Assembly: GCA_905221605.1 (NCBI GenBank) | Contig: CAJNDS010002833.1 | Span: forward strand, 252,001-264,580 | Length of the DNA: 12,580 nt | Direction: 5' to 3' | Source of the DNA: Symbiodinium natans | Lineage: Eukaryota; Sar; Dinophyceae; Suessiales; Symbiodiniaceae | Part shown: positions 5,439 through 12,580 of the stretch, in pieces | How the letters are laid out: each line of letters opens with the position of its first letter | Numbering within the stretch: position 1 is the stretch's first letter | Program-made: the position numbers and the translations under genes | The notes under the pieces: generated by a model | Database searches by the model: none | Told to the model about the DNA's origin: nothing | What the model saw: the letters and a program-made list of their open reading frames with translations, nothing else

Positions 5439-8400
5439 GTCGCTTGGACATCACTGGAGGTTTCTTCGACTAAACCCTAAACCCCCGTCCCGGCCCGGGT
5501 GGGGGTTCTTTTTGGGTATGCTTTTTGGCTTTTTTTGGGTTTTTTTTTTGTTTAAACCCTAAACCCTAAACCCTAAACCCTAAACCCTAAAACCCTAAAA
5601 CCGTAAAACCCCAAAACCCCAAAACCCCAAAACCCCAAAAACCCTAAAACCCTAAAACCCTAAAACCCTAAAACCCTAAAACCCTAAAACCCTAAAACCC
5701 TAAACCCTAAACCCCAAACCCTAAACCCTAAACCCCATACCCAAAAGCATACCCTAAACCCAAAAACATACCCTAAACCCACAAACATACTCAAAAAAAA
5801 CCAAAAAAAATACCCAAAAAAAACCTGGCTCCTCCCGGGAACCCTAAACCCTAAACCCCCGGTCCCAGGAACCCTAAAGCCTAAACCCTAAACCCCCAGT
5901 CCCAGGAACCCTAAACCCGAAACCCTTGACATCTGGGGATTTTGGGACTGAGGCTCCTGATCATCCCAACCGTCATGGGTCCCCGGCCTAAGAATGCGAA
6001 CATGCCGTCAAGCTTCATGCACCGTTTAGGGTTTAGGGTTTAGGGTTTAGGGTTTAGGGTTTAGGGTTTAGGGTTTAGGGTTTAGGGTCTTCAGGGAGTC
6101 TCTCAGCTCTGGGCCCAATTTAAGGGTACCGTTAAAAACCAGGCTCCGTATTCGAACCTCCCAGATGTACACTACTGCATCATCTGTTGATGTAGAGGCC
6201 CACACTAAATGGGAAAGGGTCAGTTTTGTCCGTTTCTAAATCTAAAAATATATCAGGGGTATGCAGTGGGTCCGGTATTTCCTTGTGAGTTGCGCCTCGC
6301 CTGTGCTGCCAAGGACTAGAAAGACTGCAAGGGCGACGTGCAGTCTACAGCCGCAAGGTGTGTGCAGAGATTCAAGTTGCAAAGGGCCTTTTTTTGGTGG
6401 GGGCGGGGGTTCCATTCCATAAGAGCCCTGATATCAAAGGTAACTATAAGAGGGCGGGTAGAAGAAAGCAGTTGTTTTTGTTGGCGGGGGGGGGGGGGGG
6501 GGGGGGGCGGGTCATCAAGAACCCAGATATCAAAGGCACCTATAAAACCAGCATGTAGGAAAAAGACCCTAAACCCTAAGCTCTACACCCTAAAGCCTAA
6601 ACCCTAAACCCTAAACCTTAAACCTTAAACCCTAAACCCTATAAACCTAAACCCTAACCCTAAAGTCGAAGGCCACAGCACTGGCGGTCTGCTTGAGATG
6701 GGAGTCGCGGGTTGGGATGGAGCGGGGAGGGGGGCGGGGGGGGCTTCTTAATATCTTGTACGAGTACAAGGTACCTGAACACACACACACACACAAGAGT
6801 GCGTGTCTGTACATAAAATGACAGATATACATATATATATATATATACCTATATATATATATACATATATAGATATATACAAAAAAACACGTCCCGAATA
6901 GAAACAAAACAAAACATGTGTACATTTGCACAAAACAAAACATGTGTGTATGTATGTATATGTGTATATATATATATGTCTGGCGGCCCTAAGTTAGCAA
7001 CAGGGCCCGCTTGATTTCGCCATGGACCAGGTGATACTGAGCATCGTTGTCACAGCGATCGGAGTGGGAGCCTTGAAGTTCCTGCCTTTGGGATCTTGCT
7101 TTTGGGATTTCGGGTTTAGGGTTTAGGATTTAGGGTTTAGGGTTTAGGGTTTAGGATTTAGGGTTTAGGGTTGCATGATCCTGCGTAGTCATAGCCTAAT
7201 TCGCTCGGTTCAGACTGTGGTGTGAATTCCCTCTACCCCGCTCTACAGCTCAGCTAACGGGGTGCAAGCATTCCTAAGCGCGAGGTTACCCTAAGCAGAT
7301 GGATTTAGGATTTTGGGTTTAGGGTTTAGGGTTTAGGGTGGGTTTTGGGTAGATGCCCAAGCCCATTCCAGGTGGCAGTAGCCACTGTCTCTGACTTCGA
7401 AATCAACGCTGGAGCCCAAGCCATTGTCAAATGACCCGGGTTCATCATGCACCAGGCAGTACTTACCTTGGTGATCCAGCCCCAAACCCTAAAAACCCCC
7501 TGGCTCGGAAGGTCCGCGGCACTATCCTGGCGGCTTTGTCTATTGTAAGCACTGTGCAGCCCTTGGGTCAGCTTGGACGAATTCTTGTCAAGTTGGAAGA
7601 AGTGCAGTGGCCTACCTGAAACTTGGGATGTTCCCCCTTATACTAAAAGTCCTCAATAGGCATTCTAATCGGGGGTACTATAGTCCCTATTCAGGACTGT
7701 TAGTGTAAGAGGGAACATCCCAACCCTAAACCCTACCCTAAATCCTGAGTGAGCTGGGCCTGACAGGCACAGTACCAGATCTGGCAAGGATCAAAGCAGC
7801 ACGAGCCACTGAACTGCACGAGCTTCGAACATATTCGCAGCAACAAACGTTTAATGATGGGGTTTAGGGTTTAGGGTTTAGGGTTTAGGGTTCAGGGTTC
7901 AGGGTTCAGGGTTCAAGCCCTTTTTGGGGTCCTTCTTCCTTAAGCGTGCCTTGCTATATATGAAAACCCCCAAAAAGGGATCCCAAGTTAGAGAACCACC
8001 CCACCCTAACGGTGCGAGAGTGGCCCCCAAAACCCTAAACCCTGAACCCTAGCCCTAAACCCTAAACCATAAACCCTAAACCTCATCAAGGCATGGAGTG
8101 ACCGCGACTCAGATCACCTACTCGGTCGCGTCGCGCTGAGCATCGTTGAGTCGCGCACTGGCATCATGGAATCTGCTGAGTTCGCATTTTCTAAATGAGG
8201 GGTTAGGGTTTAGGGTTGAGGGTTTAGGGTTTAGGGTTTAGGCTGTAGGGTTTAGGGTTCAGGGTTTAGGGGTCCCTTTCGATGGGTCCTTGTTGTAAGG
8301 GCGCCGTACTATAAAGGGGACCCAAAAAAGGGGACCCTAATTTAGAGAACTGCCCCAGAGGAGGTTAGTTTCGGATTCAGGCACCCAAACGCATCCAACA

Positions 8401-10726
8401 CTGTCAAGGCGTGGCCACAGTCCATTGCCGGGCTGGGAAGTTCCCTGATAGCTGATGCATCTTGACGGCACCTGGTCAACTCTTCAACAGAGACAGGGGC
8501 ATTGCACTTCGGATGCCACAAGCTGTGTTAGGGCCGGCCCCTTTTTTGTCGCACAGCCACCATCAGTCTCAGGTTCTCCTACCGCAGGTGAAGGCGGCAG
8601 CAAAACACTGTCCGCTTTTTGTTCGGAGCGCCACCCAGTTCCCCAACCGCGTGCACGTGCCTGCAGGTCTGCATTCTCATGCGACCGTCCAGCTTGCTGG
8701 AACATCAGCTGTCCGGCCAAGGCGAGTAAACGGTTTAGGGTTTCGGGTTTAGGGCTTAGGGCCATGATAGGCTCAGAGTTGCGCCGTGCGCCTCGATAGG
8801 CCTGACAAGCCACACAGACCTCAGAGAGTCCCCAAGGGCGCAAGCTCTCTATCATCATATATCGTATTCTTCCTTCGTGCTTGTGCAGTTCTCTCGTTTC
8901 GCTGTCATCTGATCATATCTCTAGCATAGTGTTGTGCTTTTTGAGGGATTAGTTGCCGCGGCTGGCAGGCGATCTCTTCTGGATCGCCCTGTGCAATGTG
9001 CTGGCCGTTTGTACCAACATCTCTGTCCAGAGCTCGGGCTTCCGGCCCCACGAATGCGAAAGTAAGACCTACGTTTAGGGTTTAGGGTTTAGGGTTTAGG
9101 GTTTAGGGTTTAGGGTTTAGGGTTTAGGGTTTAGGGCTCCACCCTACTGTGACAGGCATTTTGGGGGGCATTTCCCAGCTTGAGGGGGACCGCTAGCCCG
9201 AATCTGCCCCTCCAACAGTACGATAACCCTTCTTCCCAATATGATTGGAACCCTGAACCCTAAACCCTAAACCCTAAACCCCAAACCCTAAACCCTAAAC
9301 CCTATCAAGCCGTCAACCGACGCCCAGGTCTACGGCCTCATCGGCAAGACATCCCCGGTGACCTACCAGGCAAGAGCTGCACGTCAGATGTTTCTAAGGG
9401 TTTAGGGCAACCCTAAGACCAAAATGGCCAGGAAAATGCGTTTAGGGTGTGGGGTTTTACGGTTTAGAGATGGTGCAGCAGCTTCACAGCAACGCTGACT
9501 TCAGCTTAGAACGCGGACAGTTTTGACCCCTGCGTTGCACGTGTGCGTGCATGAATCATTGTGCTTGGGGCTTCGGGTGTTTGCCTTCTTCTTGGTTCTT
9601 GCTGTAGCTTTTTAGCTTCGCGTGTCAATGCAGGCATGTTCCCAATTTGACCTGGTAGGCAGTGCACATAAGAAGCCGACAATGCCACATGTAAAGTTGC
9701 GTAGTTGTTCTTAGCTGATAAGAAAGTGCAGTTACACTTCACAGAAGAACTACGGAGAAGAAATCAATGAGAAATGATGCTTTGCAGTCCGCGCGATCGA
9801 AATTGAAAGGAACTGCTGCTGCGATGGAGCTTTATGGGACAGCTCGTTCGACCAATTATCTTGACATGTGACATCAGCAAGCGTCAGCGCAAAGGCAATA
9901 AACCCTCTTGGTTAGCCAACTGTGAATCGCGGTAAACTCGTGTATCCTGGATAAACTTGGGGCTTTAGAGCAAGAAGGCCGAACAGTTGCTTTCTGGTAC
10001 AAGCCCGAGCCCTTCTGCTGCTAAAGCCCCCACTGCTCTTGCTGCTGCCCTAAACCCGAAGCGCTGACACTGCAACTGTCCTGGAGCCAGCAATTTAACC
10101 GAGACAGATCAGGTGGTGGGACAGCTCAAGACTGTGCTTGTCGTCGTGTTTGGCTACATCTTCTTCGACGCACGCCGGTGGCAGCGCATGTCATGCTTGT
10201 GTGTGAGACCTGTTGCACAGACGTCGGCTGACGTTGATGATTCGAGGCTGTCCCACAAATATGCGCACCATTAGCACATCCCAAAAACGATCATGCTTTT
10301 TCTAGGCAGCCCCCCCTATTACATCCCCATGTAGGATCTGGGGTTCATCCCTTTGGACCAAGGTCCGTGTTCCCCTGCACTGGTTGAGCCTCGGATCGGC
10401 ATTGATCTGCATACAACTGGGGTTTTTTTCGATGCTAGGGGTACCTTCTTGGAATCCTACTCTTTGGGGGTATTTTTAGGGTTCCCTTGTTTTCGTAAAC
10501 CCCCTCACATGAACTCTGTCGTCTGCCCAGACGTGTTTTGGGACCCTAAACCCTCAACCGGGGGTTCCTGGCGTCTTCGTCCCCTCAACCAACCCTCACC
10601 CTGAACCCTCCCGAAACCCTAACCACTAAACCCCCTCAGCAGCTGAGGATGATCCGCTTTGCGGGCGTCGGGGTGGCGGTCGTTGGCGTGTTCAGCTATG
10701 CAGCTTGGCTGAAGCTTGGCATGCCA
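5398..10726 (+). CDS. TPT / nucleotide-sugar type transporter (DMT superfamily), micro-exon gene, 5' part not found
   Basis: Proteins of this type are ten-helix antiporters for nucleotide sugars (Golgi/ER) or sugar phosphates (plastid envelope). In order, the exons encode YSQANSVGFYQITK, LLIIPTVM, YSRKVILSIVVTAIG, VAVATVSDFEIN, GTILAALSIVST, YQIWQGSKQ, VALSIVESRTGIMES, DLFWIALCNVLAVCTNIS, VYGLIGKTSPVTYQ, VVGQLKTVLVVVFGYIFF and MIRFAGVGVAVVGVFSYAAW. This is the family order for helices 4 to 10, with the conserved NSVGFYQ-x-x-K, Y-Q-x-W-x-G-x-K-Q and GKTSPVTYQ...G-x-x-K-T signatures. The fitted exons join in frame, using mostly GT, one GC (CAG|GCAAGA) and probably one GA donor. Residues before NSVGFYQ (roughly 80-100) are missing, so this is either an incompletely recognised gene or a 5'-truncated copy. 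The substrate cannot be told from sequence. Confidence 0.85.
5439..5952 (+). repeat. TPT intron A: long CCCTAAA tract with C4A4 variants
   Basis: Perfect CCCTAAA (about 5554-5590), then CCCTAAAA and CCCCAAAA units (about 5590-5700), then CCCTAAA again to about 5740, then degenerate ACATACCC / AAAAACC sequence and short CCCTAAA patches to about 5927. This is the longest telomere-type tract in the window. Confidence 0.95.
5953..5978 (+). CDS. TPT exon B (26 bases)
   Basis: Acceptor ACTGAG. It completes Lys and encodes LLIIPTVM plus one base; donor GTCCCC. K-L-x-I-I-P-x-x-V follows NSVGFYQ directly in the family, and the phases fit on both sides. Confidence 0.78.
5979..6313 (+). repeat. TPT intron B: TTTAGGG tract
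   Basis: About nine perfect TTTAGGG units at 6024-6087. The remainder is unremarkable, with no gene seen. Confidence 0.88.
6314..6357 (+). CDS. TPT exon C
   Basis: Acceptor GCCAAG, encodes (G)LERLQGRRAVYSRK, donor GTGTGTGC. It matches the family segment with the conserved Glu, a short basic loop and Y/F-S-x-K before the next helix. Confidence 0.78.
6358..7030 (+). repeat. TPT intron C: G22 run, CCCTAAA tract and microsatellites
   Basis: Holds a 22-base G run (6486-6507), an imperfect 31-base direct repeat (6421-6451 and 6517-6547), a CCCTAAA tract (about 6566-6664), a CA run (6780-6794), TA-rich microsatellites (6826-6880, 6948-6978), and a doubled ACAAAACAAAACATGTGT (about 6903-6948). Confidence 0.85.
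7031..7063 (+). CDS. TPT exon D (33 bases)
   Basis: Acceptor GACCAG, encodes VILSIVVTAIG, donor GTGGGA. It is a helix segment that aligns without gaps between YSRK and VAVATVSD. Confidence 0.8.
7064..7371 (+). repeat. TPT intron D: TTTAGGG tracts
   Basis: TTTAGGG / ATTTAGG repeats at about 7111-7172 and 7312-7339. No gene seen. Confidence 0.85.
7372..7407 (+). CDS. TPT exon E (3' border uncertain)
   Basis: Acceptor ATTCCAG, encodes VAVATVSDFEIN, the conserved G-V-x-x-A-T-V-T-D-x-x-x-N segment. The frame stays open to a TGA at 7432. A GC donor at 7408 gives the family spacing; GC donors at 7414 or 7420, or the GT donor at 7426, would add residues AGAQAI. Confidence 0.82.
7512..7553 (+). CDS. 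TPT exon F
   Basis: Acceptor CGGAAG, encodes VRGTILAALSIVST, donor GTGCAG. It aligns with the G-x-x-x-A-x-L-x-x-x-x-T helix that precedes the Y-Q-x-W motif. Confidence 0.82.
7623..7723. mobile_element. MITE, family 1 copy B
   Basis: Within TPT intron F. Left end TTGGGATGTTCCCCCTTATA and right end (reverse complement) TTGGGATGTTCCCTCTTACA, both followed by CTAA-AGTCCT-type sequence. About 101 bases, clearly the same family as 4739-4840. No clean target duplication; the right flank is CCCTAAA repeat. Confidence 0.85.
7767..7848 (+). CDS. TPT exon G
   Basis: Acceptor CTGACAG, encodes AQYQIWQGSKQHEPLNCTSF then EHIRSNK plus one base, donor GTTTAATG. Y-Q-x-W-x-G-x-K-Q is a hallmark shared with SLC35E3-like proteins. 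The 3' border could instead be a GC donor at 7840. Confidence 0.8.
7849..8112 (+). repeat. TPT intron G: TTTAGGG tract, MITE-like element, CCCTAAA tract
   Basis: TTTAGGG / TTCAGGG repeats at about 7861-7914, the family 2 element at 7918-8003, then CCCTAAA repeats at about 8031-8080 shortly before the acceptor. Confidence 0.82.
7918..8003. mobile_element. MITE-like element, family 2 copy b
   Basis: Inverted CCCTTTTTGGGG / CCCCAAAAAGGG pair, with right end AAGTTAGAGAACCACCCC. It resembles 8270-8356 across its right half. The left outer arm is missing and replaced by a TTCAGGG tract. Confidence 0.5.
8113..8196 (+). CDS. TPT exon H
   Basis: Acceptor GACTCAG. Encodes HLLGRVALSIVESRTGIMES then AEFAFSK plus one base. 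It occupies the place of the helix and luminal loop before DLFWIALCNVLAV. The frame meets TGA at 8196-8198, so the fitted donor is GAGGGG, a GA-type site of the kind known in dinoflagellates. Phases fit both neighbours, but the sequence is only loosely conserved here. Confidence 0.55.
8197..8968 (+). repeat. TPT intron H: TTTAGGG tracts and MITE-like element
   Basis: TTTAGGG tract at about 8201-8271, family 2 element at 8270-8356, short TTTAGGG patch at about 8732-8760. Between 8360 and 8730 the DNA is non-repetitive and open in several frames, but no transporter motif was found there. Confidence 0.65.
8270..8356. mobile_element. MITE-like element, family 2 copy c
   Basis: GGGGTCCCTTT at the left and AAAAAGGGGACCC, then TAATTTAGAGAACTGCCCC, at the right. 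The core GTAAGGGCGCC...TACTATA parallels copy b. The left arm merges into TTTAGGG repeats. Confidence 0.5.
8969..9024 (+). CDS. TPT exon I
   Basis: Acceptor GCTGGCAG. Encodes DLFWIALCNVLAVCTNIS, donor GTCCAG. It corresponds to the helix ending V-x-x-N-x-S just before the GKTSPVTYQ motif. Confidence 0.86.
9025..9327 (+). repeat. TPT intron I: TTTAGGG at 5' side, CCCTAAA at 3' side
   Basis: About nine perfect TTTAGGG units at 9072-9137 and about seven CCCTAAA units at 9249-9303, 24 bases before the acceptor. This is the clearest inverted pair in one well-supported intron. Confidence 0.92.
9328..9369 (+). CDS. TPT exon J
   Basis: Acceptor CGCCCAG. Encodes VYGLIGKTSPVTYQ, the most conserved signature of the family. 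The donor is CAG|GCAAGA, a textbook GC-AG donor. Confidence 0.92.
9370..10112 (+). other. TPT intron J: mostly unique sequence
   Basis: Only short telomere-type patches (about 9398-9407, 9440-9465 and CCCTAAACCC near 10048). Otherwise unique DNA with no recognised gene on either strand. Confidence 0.7.
10113..10177 (+). CDS. TPT exon K
   Basis: Acceptor AGATCAG. Encodes VVGQLKTVLVVVFGYIFFDA plus Arg and two bases of the next codon, donor GTGGCAG. G-x-x-K-T is the second catalytic-region signature, normally directly after TSPVTYQ. Confidence 0.9.
10178..10647 (+). other. TPT intron K: mostly unique sequence
   Basis: Degenerate CCCTAAA patches toward the 3' side (about 10541-10559 and 10600-10634). 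An open frame of 83 codons inside it shows no recognisable domain and is judged fortuitous. Confidence 0.65.
10648..10726 (+). CDS. TPT exon L (last helix; 3' end open)
   Basis: Acceptor GCTGAG. Completes Arg, then MIRFAGVGVAVVGVFSYAAW and LKLGMP: the last helix, with the family spacing from F-x-D to G-x-x-x-A-x-x-G-x-x-x-Y. No stop follows. The same frame continues as basic, Arg-rich sequence and then into MGSAASAK, ending at 11554. A strong donor GTGAGA at 10787, in phase 0, may splice the tail elsewhere. Confidence 0.85.
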
Positions 10727-11554
10727 ACTCAACGCGAAGAGAGAGGCTCAGAACATCCCAGGCGGTGTGCAAGAATGCGGAGGGCCGTGAGAAGAAGAGC
10801 TAGCAGCCGGCCGAAAGAAAAGGCGACATCTCGAATCCAGGGCTTAAACTCTCAGCTGTCAGGGTTGCACGGTGCCGGGTTTGCCACCGAAAGCTTACTC
10901 ATTGCCACTCTGGGTGGTCCAGTCAATGTTGATAATGTCAATGTATCAGTTTTGCCCATTAAGCCATTGCGCACAGTGCTCGAGTTTCTGGAGTGCGGAC
11001 AGTGTGGTGTAGTCTCAAGAATGGGTAGTGCAGCATCTGCCAAAGTCGCAGGGGCGAGCACGAAGGATCTGAAGGAGGTGGCGAATGGGATGTCTGAGGA
11101 CGAGCGCCAAAAACTTCTCGCGGCGATCGCACAGCTAGAGTCAGAGTCTGCGCCTGCAGCGCAATCACTCGAAGCAATTCTGGGACAGTACAACGCCCAC
11201 GCCAGTGACGGTGACTGGGGCAGCTACAGCATCACTGTCACCATTAAGGCAGATGCCAGCATGATGATGTACACAAGCTCTTGCGACTTCCGCGACAGCC
11301 CAGAAACCATTACCACTACGGAGGGTTCAGGGGCTCTGGAAGGCGAGATTCTGACTTTCACGTCCACCAAGGTTTGCAAGGAGCAACAGGGAACGGGCGC
11401 GATGGAACCCAAGACCAAGGATGAGACCGAGACATACAAGTTCAAGCTGCAGCCTGACGGGAGCTTGGCCATGTTGAGGAAGGATGGCACGGTTGATGAG
11501 ATCCAAGGTGGCTATGGCGGCGATCCAAAGCCTGCAATTCTCAGAAGAAGGTGA
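10649..11554 (+). CDS. Single open frame joining TPT last helix to an orphan protein
   Basis: This 301-codon frame has no stop. Residues 1-26 are the transporter's last helix. About 27-60 are strongly basic (RRAVRRRASSRPKEK). About 61-124 have no recognised features. From 125 (MGSAASAK) comes an acidic, soluble domain. It may be a true fusion, or two genes whose spacer happens to stay open. Listed separately because the sequence alone does not decide. Confidence 0.45.
   Translation: MIRFAGVGVAVVGVFSYAAWLKLGMPTQREERGSEHPRRCARMRRAVRRRASSRPKEKATSRIQGLNSQLSGLHGAGFATESLLIATLGGPVNVDNVNVSVLPIKPLRTVLEFLECGQCGVVSRMGSAASAKVAGASTKDLKEVANGMSEDERQKLLAAIAQLESESAPAAQSLEAILGQYNAHASDGDWGSYSITVTIKADASMMMYTSSCDFRDSPETITTTEGSGALEGEILTFTSTKVCKEQQGTGAMEPKTKDETETYKFKLQPDGSLAMLRKDGTVDEIQGGYGGDPKPAILRRR
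11021..11554 (+). CDS. Orphan protein with predicted N-myristoylation start, 177 residues
   Basis: Reads MGSAASAKVAGASTKDLKEV, matching the M-G-x-x-x-S pattern for N-myristoylation, so the product may attach to membranes. Residues 16-47 (KDLKEVANGMSEDERQKLLA onward) form an acidic amphipathic helix. From about residue 65 (DGDWGSYSITVTIKAD) the alternating hydrophobic pattern, with two Cys and a GTGAMEPKTKDETETYKF stretch, suggests beta strands, possibly a barrel, ending PKPAILRRR. No family was recognised. It is intronless in the window, unlike its neighbours, which may mean a retrocopied gene. The base order AGTCTCAAG just before the start resembles the last bases of a dinoflagellate spliced leader, but too weakly to call. 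The final AGAAG|GTGACC could also be a donor. Confidence 0.65.
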   Translation: MGSAASAKVAGASTKDLKEVANGMSEDERQKLLAAIAQLESESAPAAQSLEAILGQYNAHASDGDWGSYSITVTIKADASMMMYTSSCDFRDSPETITTTEGSGALEGEILTFTSTKVCKEQQGTGAMEPKTKDETETYKFKLQPDGSLAMLRKDGTVDEIQGGYGGDPKPAILRRR

Positions 11555-11689
11555 CCAGGAATTCAGCCCAGCTCCTGAAGCGTTTCACACGCGCGCCGCG
11601 TTCATGGGAGGCCATACTCTCGCAATAGAACTGACTTACAAAGCTCCATATGCTCGTACAAGTATTGATGATAACGTATTTTGATCGCC

Positions 11690-12580
11690 TTCTTCAGTGG
11701 GAAAGATGAGGATTTTCAATGTTTATGTATTGGTAAATGCGATTTCTGAGTTTTGCATGTGGGGCTTTATTGTAAGACATGTTTTTTGAACAACCCGTTT
11801 GTCAGAATCAATTTTATACATGTATATATATATATATATGCATAGATAAATCGTATCTGATATCGATTCATTCTATTTACAATATTCATATAAATTTGAA
11901 GAATTCAGAAATTCATTTCATAAGAAATAGTAAGGAATAAAATGTTTCTTTATTCTTGAAATTTCAGTATTAACCGATCAATGAAAATTTTAATTATGGA
12001 TTCTTTCTATCTCTAAAGTCTTCAATAGTACGAATCTGTTGGGTATTTCATTGTTAATTGTTATATTTGATATATTTTATGTCGTGGAGGGTGATGATGA
12101 TTTCGAAATTCCTATTGAAAAATGAAATAATGAAATGGATATATTCTATATGTTTTTTCTAAAATATTTGAAATTAATATTTCGGGCCAAGTGTTTTACC
12201 TCATTAAGGTTTTGTTGATGTAATGGTATAACGAATGTGAGAAATTGTCGAAATTGTGTGGAATTGTAAGGATATATATCGGAGGTATGTTATTTTCTTG
12301 AAAGTAGGTTTGATAGAGAAATAATATGCAGATATTAATTATATTATTGAATATTGAAATTCGTTCTATAGATATGGAAATTATATATAATATAAAAATT
12401 GAAATATTGAAATTTTATCATTGGATGATTGAATTAAATTTACGAATAAATTTATATTAAAAAAAAAATTGGTTCAGGGGAGATTTTGCCGGATTGACTG
12501 TATGAATCGGTATTGGATATGAAGATGGGAAATGGAATGATATTAATAGAATTTAGATTTCGTATTGAAATTTCTATTTA
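11690..12580. other. AT-rich gene-free tail
   Basis: Strongly AT-rich, with TATATA runs (11823-11840) and recurrent GAAATT / ATATTGAAAT words. It has no telomere-type repeats and no open frame of interest. The composition differs sharply from everything before about 11690. Confidence 0.8.

Noticed and set aside
5554-5740. A chromosome end (true telomere)
   Set aside because: The tracts are short, interspersed in both orientations, and flanked by coding exons on both sides.
6358-6411. Extension of TPT exon C as VCAEIQVAKGLFLVGAG
   Set aside because: It looks helix-like, but VILSIVVTAIG at 7031 aligns without gaps after YSRK, and GTGTGTGC at 6358 is a good donor. It then runs into poly-G.
7767-7859. 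Alternative frame ELHELRTYSQQQTFNDG ending at a TTTAGGG tract
   Set aside because: Tempting because it ends at GTTTAGGG, but the frame carrying YQIWQGSKQ matches the family and continues in phase to the next exon.
8484-8858. Minus-strand 124-codon open frame
   Set aside because: It lies in a transporter intron, includes translated CCCTAAA repeat (LSPKPETLN) and shows no domain.
834-9303. CRISPR-like regularly spaced repeats
   Set aside because: The recurring unit is the 7-base telomere-type repeat in tandem, spacers are irregular and contain exons, and the genome is eukaryotic.

Overview
The window reads as nuclear DNA of a dinoflagellate, or a close alveolate relative. The genes are cut into many tiny exons. 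Most introns are GT-AG, but several fitted introns use GC and one uses GA as donor, acceptors usually read AG|G, and same-strand genes sit close together. The strangest feature is telomere-type repeat (TTTAGGG / CCCTAAA) scattered through almost every intron and spacer. All assignments were made by eye from translated motifs; no database search was run.

Layout, all on the + strand. 1-1114: non-coding, with CCCTAAA tracts, an 83-bp hairpin and a MITE-like element. 1115-4701: a complete ten-exon gene for a mitochondrial carrier (SLC25) protein. The chosen junctions keep frame throughout and give 972 coding bases (323 residues), with the three signature motifs PLERVK, PLDAR and PMDTIR. 4702-5397: spacer and probable 5' part of the next gene, with a MITE and one weak candidate exon. 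5398-about 10726: a second gene in at least twelve micro-exons for a drug/metabolite-superfamily transporter of the triose-phosphate / nucleotide-sugar (TPT, SLC35-like) type, with NSVGFYQITK, LIIPTVM, YQIWQGSKQ, GKTSPVTYQ and GQLKT motifs. Its N-terminal third was not found. 10649-11554: an uninterrupted frame that starts as the last transporter helix and runs without a stop into an orphan protein with its own plausible start, MGSAASAK, at 11021. 11690-12580: an abruptly AT-rich tail with no telomere-type repeats and no gene seen.

Main observation: the telomere-type tracts are polarised by intron. TTTAGGG tracts lie in the 5' part of introns, sometimes starting exactly at the GT donor (GTTTAGGG), and CCCTAAA tracts lie mostly toward the 3' part. 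Several introns carry both, in that order, so their transcripts could fold into a UUUAGGG:CCCUAAA stem that brings the splice sites together. This suggests that the repeat is part of intron structure or intron origin (introner-like), and is not random interstitial telomere. Two MITE-like families, a 20-bp direct repeat flanking one tract, and a 31-bp direct repeat flanking a G22 run are further signs of insertion or repair.

The two transporters would act in different membranes (mitochondrial inner membrane; Golgi/ER or plastid envelope), and nothing in the sequence links them functionally.
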